A DNA stretch of 17,915 nucleotides from a bacterium (GTDB taxonomy: Bacteria > Patescibacteriota > Minisyncoccia > Phycocordibacterales > Phycocordibacteraceae): contig JAJXYL010000007.1 in NCBI GenBank assembly GCA_021780575.1, positions 1 through 17,915 of the forward strand. The letters run 5' to 3'. The translations under genes were made by a program, and so were the position numbers. This document shows, piece after piece, positions 1 to 7,219 of this stretch. The notes below the pieces were generated by a model. That model saw only the letters and a program-made list of their open reading frames with translations, ran no database searches and was not told the origin of the DNA. How positions within the stretch are numbered: the stretch's first letter is position 1; every line of letters starts with the position of its first letter.

Positions 1-633
1 CGCTCCGGTCATCTTGCTGTCTTGCGCGGCGCGCTCGATGCGCAGCGGATGCCGCCACTTGTTCATAATGATCTGCGCGGCAACAAAGACGAGTACCCAG
101 GCGAGGAGTCCGAGGCCGAGCCATATGTTACGCATGTAGAGCACGCCGATGGAGCCTACGGCAAAGAGAAACGTCGGCAAGAAGTTGAAGGCGGCGCTAT
201 CGAGCACTTGCTCATAAGAGCGCGAGTAGCGCGTCACGCGGCGAGTAAGCGTTCCGGAGAAGTTGGATGTGAAAAAGTCATGGCTGTGACCCACGAGATA
301 TCCAAAGGCTTCATCTTCGAGGTCCACCATGACGTTCGCCTCAAGGCGTGCGATTGACCACATCTGTATCTGACGGGAGGCCCAATTGATGAGGCCGATA
401 CCAGCGTAGATGATCAGAATGCCGAAGAGCGCGGCCACAACGGTTGCGGAGGGTGCGTTCGCAGAGAGCACGTTGATGAAGTTCTTCAGATAAAGTGGCA
501 CGACGATGCTCGCCGCTTGCGCGAAGACGACACCGATAACGAGCGCAGAGAGCATCCAGGGATATTTAAACGTGGCTCTCGCATATGCCCGCACGACAGG
601 TATGATGCGAACCCCCTTTTTCTCAGTGGGCAT
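1..633 (-). CDS. ABC exporter, transmembrane domain (5' part; cut by window edge)
   Basis: The frame is open for 211 codons from the ATG at 633 down to base 1 and has no stop inside the window, so the gene continues to the left. The visible part is the membrane domain of a type IV (ABCB-like) exporter: hydrophobic segments at about residues 25-48, 64-86, 146-166 and 169-190, with the cytoplasmic coupling-helix region between them. That region carries the family pattern of an E/F-rich helix, HSHDFF, then SGTLTRRVTRYS (residues 116-137). Such proteins couple ATP hydrolysis to export of lipids, peptides or drugs; the substrate cannot be read here. The ATP-binding domain, with Walker A, signature and Walker B, should lie beyond the edge. 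The start is supported by a TGC-TATAAT box ending six bases before the ATG, which suggests a leaderless transcript separate from the upstream dnaJ operon. Confidence 0.85.
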   Translation of the reverse strand, partial: MPTEKKGVRIIPVVRAYARATFKYPWMLSALVIGVVFAQAASIVVPLYLKNFINVLSANAPSATVVAALFGILIIYAGIGLINWASRQIQMWSIARLEANVMVDLEDEAFGYLVGHSHDFFTSNFSGTLTRRVTRYSRSYEQVLDSAAFNFLPTFLFAVGSIGVLYMRNIWLGLGLLAWVLVFVAAQIIMNKWRHPLRIERAAQDSKMTGA

Positions 634-648
634 TGCTAAATTATAGCA
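634..648 (-). promoter_or_regulatory. Extended -10 promoter of the ABC exporter gene
   Basis: On the minus strand a perfect TATAAT (645-640), preceded by TGC, ends six bases before the ATG at 633. A transcript starting the usual seven or so bases downstream of the -10 would begin at the A of the start codon. There is no good -35; the TGn extension probably compensates. The box overlaps the region just past the stop of the upstream membrane-protein gene. Confidence 0.65.
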
Positions 649-662
649 TAAAACCTCGTTTT

Positions 663-1184
663 TTAACGTGCCAAGAAGAAGAGGCCGATAGCTGGAGCGA
701 TGAACCACCAGAAGAAATACGATTTTGACGCAAAGAGAATGTCAAGCGCCGGAGTGAAATGGTAAACCGAGGCGACCGGGAAGACGTGGTATGCAAGCGC
801 GATGAGAAAGGCCGCTCCGAAGAAAGAGAGCGCGATGAGTCCGAATATGCCGATGTAGAGGAAGTCGGAGACGACGACGCGTCGCAGAATGATATAGAAC
901 AGGAGCACCAGGGCGGCGTAGAGGCCGATTCGCGTGAGGAGCGCCGTGAGCGCTGGCGCAGTCGGGAGAAATGACTGGTAGGGGAATGCGACATAGACTG
1001 CGTAAGCACTGTAGAACGCGAGTAGGAGCGCGACGAACGGTCCGCGCCCGGCGTACCACGCGAACAGGAAGAGCGCGGAAAGCAAGACGAGAATGAAGAG
1101 GAAGTCGCTGACAGCGCCCCACGCCGTCAGCGCCGAATGTGTCGCGAGAGTACTCACCTGTGCGAGCCCGGTGGTAGCGTTCAT
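663..1184 (-). CDS. Five-helix integral membrane protein, unknown function
   Basis: I do not recognise this 173-residue protein. It is very hydrophobic, with five predicted membrane segments at about residues 26-45, 48-66, 79-100, 105-130 and 152-172. There is a short polar N-terminus and almost nothing hydrophilic outside the helices, with no catalytic motif. The reading frame extends upstream to 1277, but that would overlap the 3' end of dnaJ. I chose the ATG at 1184 because the upstream extension is basic and unlike the rest, and because a TATACT box ends exactly six bases before this ATG. It follows dnaJ by 16 bases on the same strand, so it may also be read from the chaperone operon. The membrane-protein nature is clear from sequence; any role is open. 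Confidence 0.7.
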   Translation of the reverse strand: MNATTGLAQVSTLATHSALTAWGAVSDFLFILVLLSALFLFAWYAGRGPFVALLLAFYSAYAVYVAFPYQSFLPTAPALTALLTRIGLYAALVLLFYIILRRVVVSDFLYIGIFGLIALSFFGAAFLIALAYHVFPVASVYHFTPALDILFASKSYFFWWFIAPAIGLFFLAR

Positions 1185-1196
1185 ACCACTAGTATA
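1185..1196 (-). promoter_or_regulatory. -10 box before the membrane-protein gene
   Basis: TATACT (1196-1191, minus strand) is followed by six bases and then the ATG at 1184. It fits in the short gap after the dnaJ stop (1201). No convincing -35 and no TGn extension. The spacing predicts a leaderless transcript. Confidence 0.5.
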
Positions 1197-1200
1197 CGGT

Positions 1201-2295
1201 CTAGAGCCCTTCGGATTTGAGATCCTCAACAGTCTTCTTAGCCTTGCCGGAGAGCTTGTGCGGAAGCGCGACTTCAAGCCGGATGATGAGGTCGCCGTGG
1301 CTCCCGTCTATCGGGATACCCTTTCCCGCGACCCGGAGTAGCTCTTCTGGGCGCTTCATTGGAGGTATCTTCACTTCAAGGGTCTTCCCTTCCAAGGTCT
1401 CGACGGGAACGATGGTGCCCAAGAGTGCGTCGGTTAGCTTCACGGGCAGGTCCATGATGAGATTCGTGCCGTCGCGTCGGAAGGTCGCGTGTGGCTTCAC
1501 GTGGATCTTCACGTAAAGATCGCCTGCGATACCAGCCTTAACAGCCTCGCCCTGTCCCTGCATGCGTATCATCTCGCCGTTATCGATGCCGGTAGGAATG
1601 TGTATCTTTATCTCTTCTTGCTTGCGAAGAGTGCCGTGGCCTTTACACTCCGGACACTTTTCCTTCGGTATCTTTCCGGTCCCGTCGCAAGCGGTACAGG
1701 TGCGCACGCTTGTGAACTGTCCGAGAATGGAATTACGGGTCTCGTGGACGCGGCCACTGCCATTGCAGGTCGTACACTTTTCGAGTTCCGTGCCGTGTTT
1801 CGCTCCCGTGCCGTGACAGAGACTGCAGAGAGAGACCTTCGCGATAAGAACGGTGCGCGTTGTACCGAACACCGCGTCCTTAAACGGTATCTCCAAATCA
1901 ATGGATATATCGCGGCCGCGTGGCGTCTGTTGCTGCTGCTGTCGTCCGCCGCGGCCGGAGAATATATCGCCGAATATATCGCCGAGATCGAACTCAACGC
2001 CCTGCCCACCAAAGCCCTGTTGGAATTGGCTGAAGTCGAATCCGCCGAAGGGACTGCCCCCCTGCGCTCCTCCCGCTGAGCCGCCCGGGAATGCTTGGCC
2101 ATACGCGTCGTATTCGCGGCGCTTCCGATCGTCGCTTAGGACGGAATAAGCCTCGGTAATTTCTTTGAACTTGGCCTCATCGGTACCGCCCTTATCGGGG
2201 TGATATTTGTGCGCGAGTTTCCGGAACGCTTTTTTAATGTCATCCTTACTTGCTCTCTTATCGACACCCAATACGTTGTAATAGTCTTTTGCCAT
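1201..2295 (-). CDS. dnaJ: Chaperone protein DnaJ (type I Hsp40)
   Basis: DnaJ delivers unfolded clients to DnaK and stimulates its ATPase in the cytoplasm. The 364-residue protein has the full type I layout. The J domain covers residues 1-70 with the HPD tripeptide at 32-34. A Gly/Phe-rich stretch (about 70-115) includes the DIFGDIF motif and is followed by a run of five Gln. The zinc domain has four CxxCxGxG repeats with cysteine pairs at 157/160, 174/177, 200/203 and 214/217. Two C-terminal substrate-binding barrels follow, and the protein ends soon after them. It lies two bases downstream of the dnaK stop, with a GGGAG Shine-Dalgarno-like sequence inside the end of dnaK, so the two are translated from one message. 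Length and motifs are normal for the family. Confidence 0.98.
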   Translation of the reverse strand: MAKDYYNVLGVDKRASKDDIKKAFRKLAHKYHPDKGGTDEAKFKEITEAYSVLSDDRKRREYDAYGQAFPGGSAGGAQGGSPFGGFDFSQFQQGFGGQGVEFDLGDIFGDIFSGRGGRQQQQQTPRGRDISIDLEIPFKDAVFGTTRTVLIAKVSLCSLCHGTGAKHGTELEKCTTCNGSGRVHETRNSILGQFTSVRTCTACDGTGKIPKEKCPECKGHGTLRKQEEIKIHIPTGIDNGEMIRMQGQGEAVKAGIAGDLYVKIHVKPHATFRRDGTNLIMDLPVKLTDALLGTIVPVETLEGKTLEVKIPPMKRPEELLRVAGKGIPIDGSHGDLIIRLEVALPHKLSGKAKKTVEDLKSEGL

Positions 2296-2297
2296 TG

Positions 2298-4184
2298 TTA
2301 TGGTTTCTCCCGAAACTCGGCGTCGGTCGGTCCGGCCGATTCAGGCGGGGGCGTCTGTCCGCCAGCATCGCCTGCGGGCGGAGCCTGCTTCGCCATCGCT
2401 TCGCCTATTTTCGAGAGCGCCGAAGAGAGTGCCTCGGTCGCCGTCTTAATGGTGCCGGCGTCTTCGCCCGCGCGAGCAGTCTTCAGCGCGTCTATCTTGT
2501 CCTGAATCTCCTTGACCACCTCAGCCCCGGCCTTTTCTCCGTGCTCTTTGATTGCCTTCTCGCCGGCGTACACGGCTTGGTCGGCGATGTTGCGTACTTC
2601 GACGAGCTCCTTGCGCTTTGCGTCGTCAGCCGCGTGCGCCTCGGCGTCGGCAGCCATCTTGTCGATATCGGCTTTGGAGAGGCCCGTAGAGCCTTCGATA
2701 CGGATAGATTGTTCCTTGCCGGTTGTTTTCTCCTTGGCCTTGACGGTCAGGATGCCGGAGGCGTCGATGTCGAAGGTCACTTCGACCTGCGGCATGCCGC
2801 GTGGCGCTGGCGGGATACCGTCCAGCATAAATTTCCCGAGCGACTTGTTATCGGCGCTCATCGCGCGCTCGCCCTGCGTGATGTGAATCTCGACCGACGA
2901 CTGGTTGTCGGCGGCGGTGGAGAAGGTCTGAGAGCGGCTGGTCGGTATCGCCGTATTGCGCTCCACGAGTTTGGTCGCGACGCCTCCCATCGTCTCGATG
3001 GCGAGCGAGAGCGGGATGACGTCAACAAGGAGAATGTCCTTAACGTCGCCCTGGAGGATGCCAGCCTGGATAGCCGCACCGATAGCGACGACCTCGTCCG
3101 GGTTTACCGACATATTCGGCTTCTTGCTGAAGAACTTTTCCACTTCGGCTTGAATTTTCGGCATGCGGGTTTGGCCACCAACAAGGATGACTTCGTTGAT
3201 ATCCGCTATCTTGAAGGGCGACGCTTCCATCGCGCGTTTGGTAATAGCCATCGCTCGTTCAATAAACTCGGCCGACAGATCTTCGAGTTTGGCGCGCGTC
3301 ATCTTAATCAGGAGGTGGCGCGGACCCGACGCGTCGGAGGTGAGGAACGGGATATTGATCTCGGTCTCCATCGCGCTTGAGAGCTCTATCTTTGCTTTCT
3401 CGGCGGCTTCGTCAAGGCGCTGGCGCGCGAGCGCGTCGCCCCGTACGTCGATGCCGCTTTCCTTCTTAAATTCATCGGCGAGCCAGTTGATGATCTTCTG
3501 ATCGATGTCCTTACCGCCGAGATGGGCGTCGCCGTCGGTGCTCTTCACCTCGATGACGTCGCCGCCCACGTCCAGAACCGAGATATCGAAGGTGCCGCCA
3601 CCGAAGTCGAAGACCGCAATTTTCTCATCCTTCTTCTTATTGAAGCCGTAGGCGAGCGCGGCGGCCGTCGGCTCATTTATAATCCGCTTTACATCAAGGC
3701 CGGCAATCTGGCCCGCAGCCTTCGTCGCACTTCGTTGATCATCGTTGAAGTAGGCGGGGACGGTAATGACCGCCTCGGTAATCTTCTCTCCGAGCTTCGC
3801 CTCCGCATCGGCCTTTAGCTTCCCGAGTATCATCGCGGAAATTTCTTCAGGGCGATACCACCTATCGTTCATCTTAACCTCGATGCCACCCTTTTCGGCC
3901 TTTCGCATCTCGAAGGGGACGACGGCCTTGTCTTTCTGCACCTCCGGCTCGTCAAAGGAGTGGCCGATGAAGCGCTTAATCTGGAAAATGGTGTTGAGCG
4001 GGTTGGTGACTGACTGGCGCTTGGCCAGGGTGCCGACGATGCGCTCGCCGTTCTTGCCGACCGCCACGATCGACGGGGTCGTACGCGCGCCCTCGGCGTT
4101 CTCAAGCACGCGCGGCTCGCCGCCCTCGACGATAGCCATCGCGGAATTCGTGGTGCCCAAATCTATACCGAGAATTTTTGCCAT
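2298..4184 (-). CDS. dnaK: Chaperone protein DnaK (Hsp70)
   Basis: This is the ATP-dependent chaperone that binds exposed hydrophobic peptides, working with DnaJ and GrpE. The 628-residue protein starts with the phosphate-1 loop GIDLGTTNS (residues 6-14). It has the phosphate-2 loop [15 protein letters not shown] (191-205), [12 protein letters not shown] (169-180), and the hydrophobic interdomain linker before the conserved [14 protein letters not shown] that opens the substrate-binding domain. The helical lid ends in a Pro/Gly-rich tail ([18 protein letters not shown]) of the usual disordered type. It sits 25 bases downstream of grpE and directly upstream of dnaJ. A TATAAA sequence overlapping the grpE stop may add an internal promoter with a short leader; I see no Shine-Dalgarno before the start and no HrcA-type CIRCE element. 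Confidence 0.99.
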   Translation of the reverse strand: MAKILGIDLGTTNSAMAIVEGGEPRVLENAEGARTTPSIVAVGKNGERIVGTLAKRQSVTNPLNTIFQIKRFIGHSFDEPEVQKDKAVVPFEMRKAEKGGIEVKMNDRWYRPEEISAMILGKLKADAEAKLGEKITEAVITVPAYFNDDQRSATKAAGQIAGLDVKRIINEPTAAALAYGFNKKKDEKIAVFDFGGGTFDISVLDVGGDVIEVKSTDGDAHLGGKDIDQKIINWLADEFKKESGIDVRGDALARQRLDEAAEKAKIELSSAMETEINIPFLTSDASGPRHLLIKMTRAKLEDLSAEFIERAMAITKRAMEASPFKIADINEVILVGGQTRMPKIQAEVEKFFSKKPNMSVNPDEVVAIGAAIQAGILQGDVKDILLVDVIPLSLAIETMGGVATKLVERNTAIPTSRSQTFSTAADNQSSVEIHITQGERAMSADNKSLGKFMLDGIPPAPRGMPQVEVTFDIDASGILTVKAKEKTTGKEQSIRIEGSTGLSKADIDKMAADAEAHAADDAKRKELVEVRNIADQAVYAGEKAIKEHGEKAGAEVVKEIQDKIDALKTARAGEDAGTIKTATEALSSALSKIGEAMAKQAPPAGDAGGQTPPPESAGPTDAEFREKP

Positions 4185-4208
4185 AGGTTTTTAAAGTTAG
4201 AGGTCTAT

Positions 4209-4214
4209 TTTATA
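4209..4214 (-). promoter_or_regulatory. Possible internal -10 before dnaK
   Basis: TATAAA (continuing as TATAAAAT) lies on the minus strand across the grpE stop codon, 24 bases before the dnaK ATG. It would give a leader of roughly 17 bases. No clear -35 is visible, so this is weak evidence; dnaK may simply be read through from grpE. Confidence 0.35.
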
Positions 4215-4746
4215 CTTCTTGTTTTTCATTTGCAAAGTGTCCAACGCGAACCTTGGCCGCACGGATAACGACCTCGCCGATCTTCCACCCCTTCTCTAAT
4301 ACCGCAGTGAGCGTATCGTCTGTTTCAGGGGTGTCAACCGCATCCTGGCCGAGCGCATCGTGGAATACCGGGTTAAATTCCTCGCCAACCCCCCCCACTT
4401 CCTCCAAGCCAAGCGCGGTAAAGGCGCTCTCGAGCTGCTTCGCGATGGCTAAGAAGCCCTCGGGAATTTCTCCGTGCTCCTTCGCCCTCTCCAGGGCGTC
4501 AAAGGCCGGCAAAAGCGTCTCGACGGCCTTTATCTTTCCCTTCGATTCTGACGCCTTCGTATCGCTCTCGATACGCTTTAAGAGATTGACGTAATCGGCC
4601 TTGGCCCGCTGCCAGCCGTCCATGTATTCCTGTTTCTCCTTTCGGCACGCCTCAAGCTCGCCGCGGAGCTTCTTCATTTTCGCATCAGCTTGCCCGTCCA
4701 TCTCCGGGTCGTCAGCCTCAATTTTCATGTCATCCTGTTCGTCCAT
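4210..4746 (-). CDS. grpE: Nucleotide exchange factor GrpE
   Basis: GrpE releases ADP from DnaK and resets the chaperone cycle. The predicted 178-residue protein has an acidic N-terminus (1-22), then a long charged coiled coil (about 23-65) with the family segment MDGWQRAKADYVNLLKR. Next come a short helix pair and a C-terminal beta domain with FNPVFHDALGQ and VLEKGWKIGEVVIRAAKVRVG. The same frame stays open upstream to 5295, but that stretch has no GrpE similarity and is antisense to another gene. I chose the ATG at 4746 because a TTGACG-N17-CATAGT promoter lies just before it; the next ATG (4728) is an alternative. It is the first gene of grpE-dnaK-dnaJ. A run of eight G (4396-4389) lies in the coding strand around residues 117-120. 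Confidence 0.96.
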   Translation of the reverse strand: MDEQDDMKIEADDPEMDGQADAKMKKLRGELEACRKEKQEYMDGWQRAKADYVNLLKRIESDTKASESKGKIKAVETLLPAFDALERAKEHGEIPEGFLAIAKQLESAFTALGLEEVGGVGEEFNPVFHDALGQDAVDTPETDDTLTAVLEKGWKIGEVVIRAAKVRVGHFANEKQEV

Positions 4747-4781
4747 CCTTCTACTATGCCTGAAATGAGGAACGGCGTCAA
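4747..4781 (-). promoter_or_regulatory. grpE-dnaK-dnaJ operon promoter
   Basis: On the minus strand TTGACG (4781-4776), a spacer of exactly 17 bases, and CATAGT (4758-4753) are followed by AGAAGG and the grpE ATG six bases later. The -35 matches the sigma-70 consensus in five of six positions and the -10 in four of six. The start site would fall at or next to the ATG, making the operon leaderless at its 5' end. The AGAAGG could look like a Shine-Dalgarno but abuts the ATG, too close for the normal spacing. The promoter lies inside the 5' end of the divergent gene. Confidence 0.6.
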
Positions 4782-5238
4782 AAGCGCTGTGCCCAGAAGG
4801 CTTGACAAGCTCTCCATAGAGGAGTACGGTGCGAGACGAGTCAGAAGTACCTTCGATAACATCACTGCGGAGGATTTCTTCATGGTGGAGCACAACTGGT
4901 TTTATCCCGAGGCCCCCGTTGGAAACGTATTTGCGTCGCATCCAGACTATGACGAGGCCCGCGGGCCCAACCATCCCTACGGCCACCACGTCCCTATCGA
5001 CGAACTGTCCGAAGATGACGCGGTTGGGTTCGATAAGTCCGACGAATCCGCGGCAGACGATCAATCTCTGCCGTTCTCCATCCCCGCAGCCATCCAGCCG
5101 TATGCTGAGACGGCGTGGGATTGGTGGACGGCCATCAAGACAACGCCCGTCGTGGAAACGAAGATCTCCCTCAAGGAGTTCGACCGCAGATCCCGCCGCT
5201 GGAGGAGGGTGTCGACACCCCTCTCCATCACGGCGTAA
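4756..5238 (+). CDS. Hypothetical protein, divergent from grpE
   Basis: I do not recognise this 160-residue protein. It has a basic N-terminus (1-31), an aromatic segment (FFMVEHNWFYPEAP, 41-54), a His/Pro-rich part (65-80), an acidic low-complexity stretch (82-103), a Trp cluster (WDWW, 121-124) and a basic end (RRSRRWRR, 144-151). No signal peptide or membrane helix is visible. Three frames are open here. I favour this one because codons carry C or G in third position in the way of the neighbouring genes and because it ends right at a terminator-like palindrome. The start could be the ATG at 4756 or the in-frame ATG at 4765; the second has TACTAT seven bases before it. The protein does not look like any chaperone cofactor, so adjacency to grpE may only reflect compact packing. 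Confidence 0.62.
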   Translation: MPEMRNGVKSAVPRRLDKLSIEEYGARRVRSTFDNITAEDFFMVEHNWFYPEAPVGNVFASHPDYDEARGPNHPYGHHVPIDELSEDDAVGFDKSDESAADDQSLPFSIPAAIQPYAETAWDWWTAIKTTPVVETKISLKEFDRRSRRWRRVSTPLSITA

Positions 5239-5260
5239 GAAGCGCCACTGGCTCTTCTTA
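5236..5260. other. Imperfect hairpin beginning at the stop codon of the hypothetical gene
   Basis: The 25 bases from 5236 form a stem of seven pairs (5236-5242 with 5254-5260), one mismatch, three more pairs and a three-base loop. The left arm includes the TAA stop of the plus-strand gene. It directly precedes the strong palindrome at 5265-5292, giving two hairpins in tandem. Confidence 0.5.
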
Positions 5261-5264
5261 CCAC

Positions 5265-5292
5265 AAAACGCGCCTCGTACGAGGCGCGTTTT
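5265..5292. terminator. Bidirectional terminator between convergent genes
   Basis: A perfect 28-bp inverted repeat with 14-base arms (AAAACGCGCCTCGT and its complement) has a GC-rich core flanked by A and T tracts. In RNA from either strand it makes a GC-rich stem ending in a short U-tract. It sits between the plus-strand hypothetical gene (stop at 5238) and the minus-strand LUD gene (stop at 5309), so it suits both. Confidence 0.85.
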
Positions 5293-5308
5293 CATTTTAG
5301 TAGTTAAG

Positions 5309-5935
5309 TTAGAAGCCGAGCTTCTCGTTCACGAAGATGACGTGAACCTTCCTTCCCATCATCGGGTTTTCTTTATGGAGGATGAGCGTCTTGGCGTGTG
5401 TGGTGTTCATTCCCCACTTCTTCTGGGCGTTGCCGTTCTCAAGGGGCACAACATAAGTTTCAATGCGCTCAAAGGCGTCCTGGAGCGTCGGAACGATCTT
5501 CTTCGAGCTCACAACGAGGATGACGTTCGGCGAGGTGAAAGCTAAATGCGGCAACTGGCTGCCGCTGTTGGAAGCGAAGACAATCTCGCCCTCTTCAGTG
5601 ACGGCGTGTGCGCTCCCGAGGTAATAATCAGAGACGATTGCCTGCATGCGTAGACCCTTCTGTTTTGCCGGATCCTTCTCGGCGAGTACCATCTCGTGTA
5701 GATTATTCCAACCATGGGGCCCCTCTTTGAGATAGTCAACAAAGCCTATCTCTTCAAGAGTGCGCGAGGAACCGTTCATCACCGACGCTCCCGCTGGGAT
5801 AAGCTCCTTGATTCGTGCGAGTGCATTACCCCCCGTCGCAACCGTCTCGGGCAAGAAATTATGCTCCGCGAGCATCTTCTCTGTTTTAACGATAATTCCC
5901 TCTCCTGCTAATGCGTCAAATGTTTTTGTTGTCAT
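5309..5935 (-). CDS. LUD-domain protein (LutC/YkgG-like)
   Basis: The 208-residue protein matches the LUD (lactate utilisation, formerly DUF162) fold. An N-terminal helix leads into VATGGNALARIKELIPAGASV (residues 32-52), a beta strand with NGSSRTLEEIGF, and then the conserved C-terminal half: IVSDYYLGSAHAVTEEGEIV, the SNSGSQLPHL loop, and VILVVSSKKIVPTLQDAFERI. Full-size relatives (LutB, LutC) oxidise lactate with iron-sulfur partners. This one has no ferredoxin-like cysteine motifs, and no lutA or lutB is nearby, so a lactate pathway should not be assumed. Stand-alone LUD proteins of this type are widespread and mostly uncharacterised. It lies alone between two terminators. A possible -10 (AATACT, 5949-5944) ends eight bases before the ATG. 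Confidence 0.85.
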   Translation of the reverse strand: MTTKTFDALAGEGIIVKTEKMLAEHNFLPETVATGGNALARIKELIPAGASVMNGSSRTLEEIGFVDYLKEGPHGWNNLHEMVLAEKDPAKQKGLRMQAIVSDYYLGSAHAVTEEGEIVFASNSGSQLPHLAFTSPNVILVVSSKKIVPTLQDAFERIETYVVPLENGNAQKKWGMNTTHAKTLILHKENPMMGRKVHVIFVNEKLGF

Positions 5936-6076
5936 AGGTACTTAGTATTACGCATCGCCGCCGCCTTTCTTCCTGTGGATAACTTTCCATAGGCTCCCTC
6001 CATGCAGAGGTGCTTGGGATTGCGGAATATATAAATAAAAAAAGCGCCCGATATTTTCGGACGCCCTTTTGTGTTG
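5936..6076. other. Intergenic region between rpsI and the LUD gene
   Basis: These 141 bases hold the rpsI terminator (6037-6064), a candidate -10 for the LUD gene (5949-5944 minus), and one exact DnaA-box consensus TTATCCACA on the minus strand (5982-5974). A second AT-rich patch at about 6028-6036 could be a weak promoter. I see no small gene here. Confidence 0.6.
6037..6064 (-). terminator. Intrinsic terminator of the ribosomal protein operon
   Basis: Just past the rpsI stop, the minus-strand RNA can form an eight-pair stem (6064-6057 with 6051-6044) including one G-U pair, around a five-base loop. It is followed by seven U residues (6043-6037). The G-U pair becomes a mismatch on the other strand, so the signal favours minus-strand transcription. 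Confidence 0.88.
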
Positions 6077-6472
6077 CTAGCGTTTAGACCACTGTGGGCG
6101 CTTGCGAGCTTTCTTGAGGCCTGGTTTCTTGCGTTCCTTGGCGCGCGGATCGCGCATCAAGAACTTGGCGGCCTTGAGTATCTTGCGGGTGTTCGGCTCT
6201 GCCTTGATGATTGCGCGGGAAATCGCGTGGCGAAGCGCGTCTGCTTGGGCAGCGACGCCGCCTCCCTCAACGTGTGCGACGACTGCGTAGTGTTCGGCGC
6301 TCTCAGCAGTCGCGAGGGCTTCTTCTGCGACCTTCGCACGCTCGCTAGTCTTAAAATATTCCTTCGCGGTCTTGCCGTTGACGACCACGCTTGCCTTCTC
6401 GGCGGGAATCATACGGACCGTCGCGATAGCGGTCTTGCGGCGTCCGACTGCGGTGATGAATTGAGTAGCCAT
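6077..6472 (-). CDS. rpsI: 30S ribosomal protein S9 (uS9)
   Basis: S9 sits in the 30S head, and its C-terminal tail reaches the P-site tRNA anticodon. The 131-residue protein has the family opening FITAVGRRKTAIATVRMIP (residues 4-22), the middle VVAHVEGGGVAAQADALRHAISRAI, and the diagnostic C-terminal tail KKPGLKKARKRPQWSKR with its terminal Lys-Arg. Length is normal. It follows rplM with a single base between the genes, the usual L13-S9 pairing, and is last before the operon terminator. There is no Shine-Dalgarno in front of the ATG, only AT-rich sequence, as for other genes of this operon. Confidence 0.98.
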   Translation of the reverse strand: MATQFITAVGRRKTAIATVRMIPAEKASVVVNGKTAKEYFKTSERAKVAEEALATAESAEHYAVVAHVEGGGVAAQADALRHAISRAIIKAEPNTRKILKAAKFLMRDPRAKERKKPGLKKARKRPQWSKR

Positions 6473-6473
6473 A

Positions 6474-6845
6474 TTATTCGTTAACGACGAGATTTTTCAT
6501 ACGCGGCGCGCGGAGCTTGTTGCGCGGGATCATTCCGTCAACGGTCTTCTTCACGACTTCGGCGATACCCTTCTTCACGATCATCTCCTCCATGCTCGTC
6601 TCGTAGAATCCGCCTGGATAGCCGGTGTAGCGGGTGTAAATCTTGCCCTTGATACGGCGACTCGGCAGATGCATCTTCCCCGCGTTCTCCACGATGACCT
6701 TGACCGGCATCGCCTGATTCTTGGCGAAGTGCGCTGAGCGCTTGCCCAAAAGGGCATGCGCGGCTTCGCTCGCCACGCGTCCGAGCGTGCGGTCGGTCGC
6801 GTCAATCGTGTGGGTCATTGGAGCCGGCTTGGTGTTGGAAGTCAT
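6474..6845 (-). CDS. rplM: 50S ribosomal protein L13 (uL13)
   Basis: L13 is an early assembly protein of the large subunit. The 123-residue product shows IDATDRTLGRVASEAAHALLGK (residues 14-35), VKVIVENAGKMHLPSRRIKGKIYTRYTGYPGG and the C-terminal MIPRNKLRAPRMKNLVV, all typical. It is a little shorter than the roughly 140-residue E. coli protein. The first nine residues (MTSNTKPAP) are not conserved, so Met10 (nucleotide 6818) is a possible alternative start. It lies 15 bases downstream of rplQ and directly upstream of rpsI. Confidence 0.97.
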   Translation of the reverse strand: MTSNTKPAPMTHTIDATDRTLGRVASEAAHALLGKRSAHFAKNQAMPVKVIVENAGKMHLPSRRIKGKIYTRYTGYPGGFYETSMEEMIVKKGIAEVVKKTVDGMIPRNKLRAPRMKNLVVNE

Positions 6846-6860
6846 GTTCAGATATGGATA

Positions 6861-7214
6861 CTAGACAAATGATATATACGCAAGCTTGCGGGCATCGTTC
6901 GATCCACGCTTCGAGCGCTTCACGATGCGCGTGTACCCGCCGGCGCGCTTCTCGTAGCGTGGACCGATGGTGCTGAAGAGCTTCTTCACCGCCTCTTGGT
7001 CGCCGAGTTTCTGCACCGTGAGTCGCCGGCTGGCGAGCGTGTTCTTCTTCGCGTAGCTCACGAGGCGCTCGACGAAGGGGCGTAATGCCTTGGCCTTGGC
7101 CTCGGTCGTTGAGATGCGCTCCTCGAGGACAAGCGAACGAGCAAGCGATTTGATAAGCGCTCGGCGCTGGCCGGCTTCTCGGTGGAAAGTCTTTGCTTTT
7201 GTCGTATATGCCAT
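6861..7214 (-). CDS. rplQ: 50S ribosomal protein L17 (bL17)
   Basis: L17 binds 23S rRNA near the exit tunnel. The 117-residue protein has the conserved N-terminus with HREAGQRRALIKSLARSLVLEERISTTEAKAKALRPFVERLV and the C-terminal GGYTRIVKRSKRGSNDARKLAYISFV. In this lineage the N-terminus reads AYTTKAKTFHR rather than the common MRH start. It follows rpoA by five bases, the canonical order. The start context is ATAC-G-TATG, like that of rpsM and rpsD, without a Shine-Dalgarno. Confidence 0.97.
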   Translation of the reverse strand: MAYTTKAKTFHREAGQRRALIKSLARSLVLEERISTTEAKAKALRPFVERLVSYAKKNTLASRRLTVQKLGDQEAVKKLFSTIGPRYEKRAGGYTRIVKRSKRGSNDARKLAYISFV

Positions 7215-7219
7215 ACGTA

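Noticed and set aside
1960..1983. Tandem 12-base repeat in dnaJ
   Set aside because: It encodes the normal GDIF repeats of the DnaJ Gly/Phe region, so it is explained by protein function.
2250..3380. Long plus-strand frame of 376 codons antisense to dnaK and dnaJ
   Set aside because: It is a shadow of the strongly conserved dnaK frame in GC-rich DNA, with an Arg/His/Leu/Asp-heavy composition and no family match.
4802..4830. TTGACA-N17-TACGGT resembling a plus-strand promoter inside the hypothetical gene
   Set aside because: The -10 is poor, no suitable start codon follows at the expected distance, and it lies inside a likely coding region.
4747..4830. CIRCE/HrcA operator upstream of grpE
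   Set aside because: I looked for the TTAGCACTC-N9-GAGTGCTAA inverted repeat and found nothing close to it.
4747..5295. Minus-strand frame continuous with grpE, which would give a 361-residue GrpE
   Set aside because: The added N-terminal part has no GrpE similarity, is antisense to a better coding frame, and a promoter lies right before the ATG at 4746.
4829..5545. Plus-strand frame of 238 codons starting at GTG
   Set aside because: It runs through the terminator palindrome and into the LUD gene antisense, and its Arg/Ser/Pro-rich composition looks like a frame-shifted shadow.
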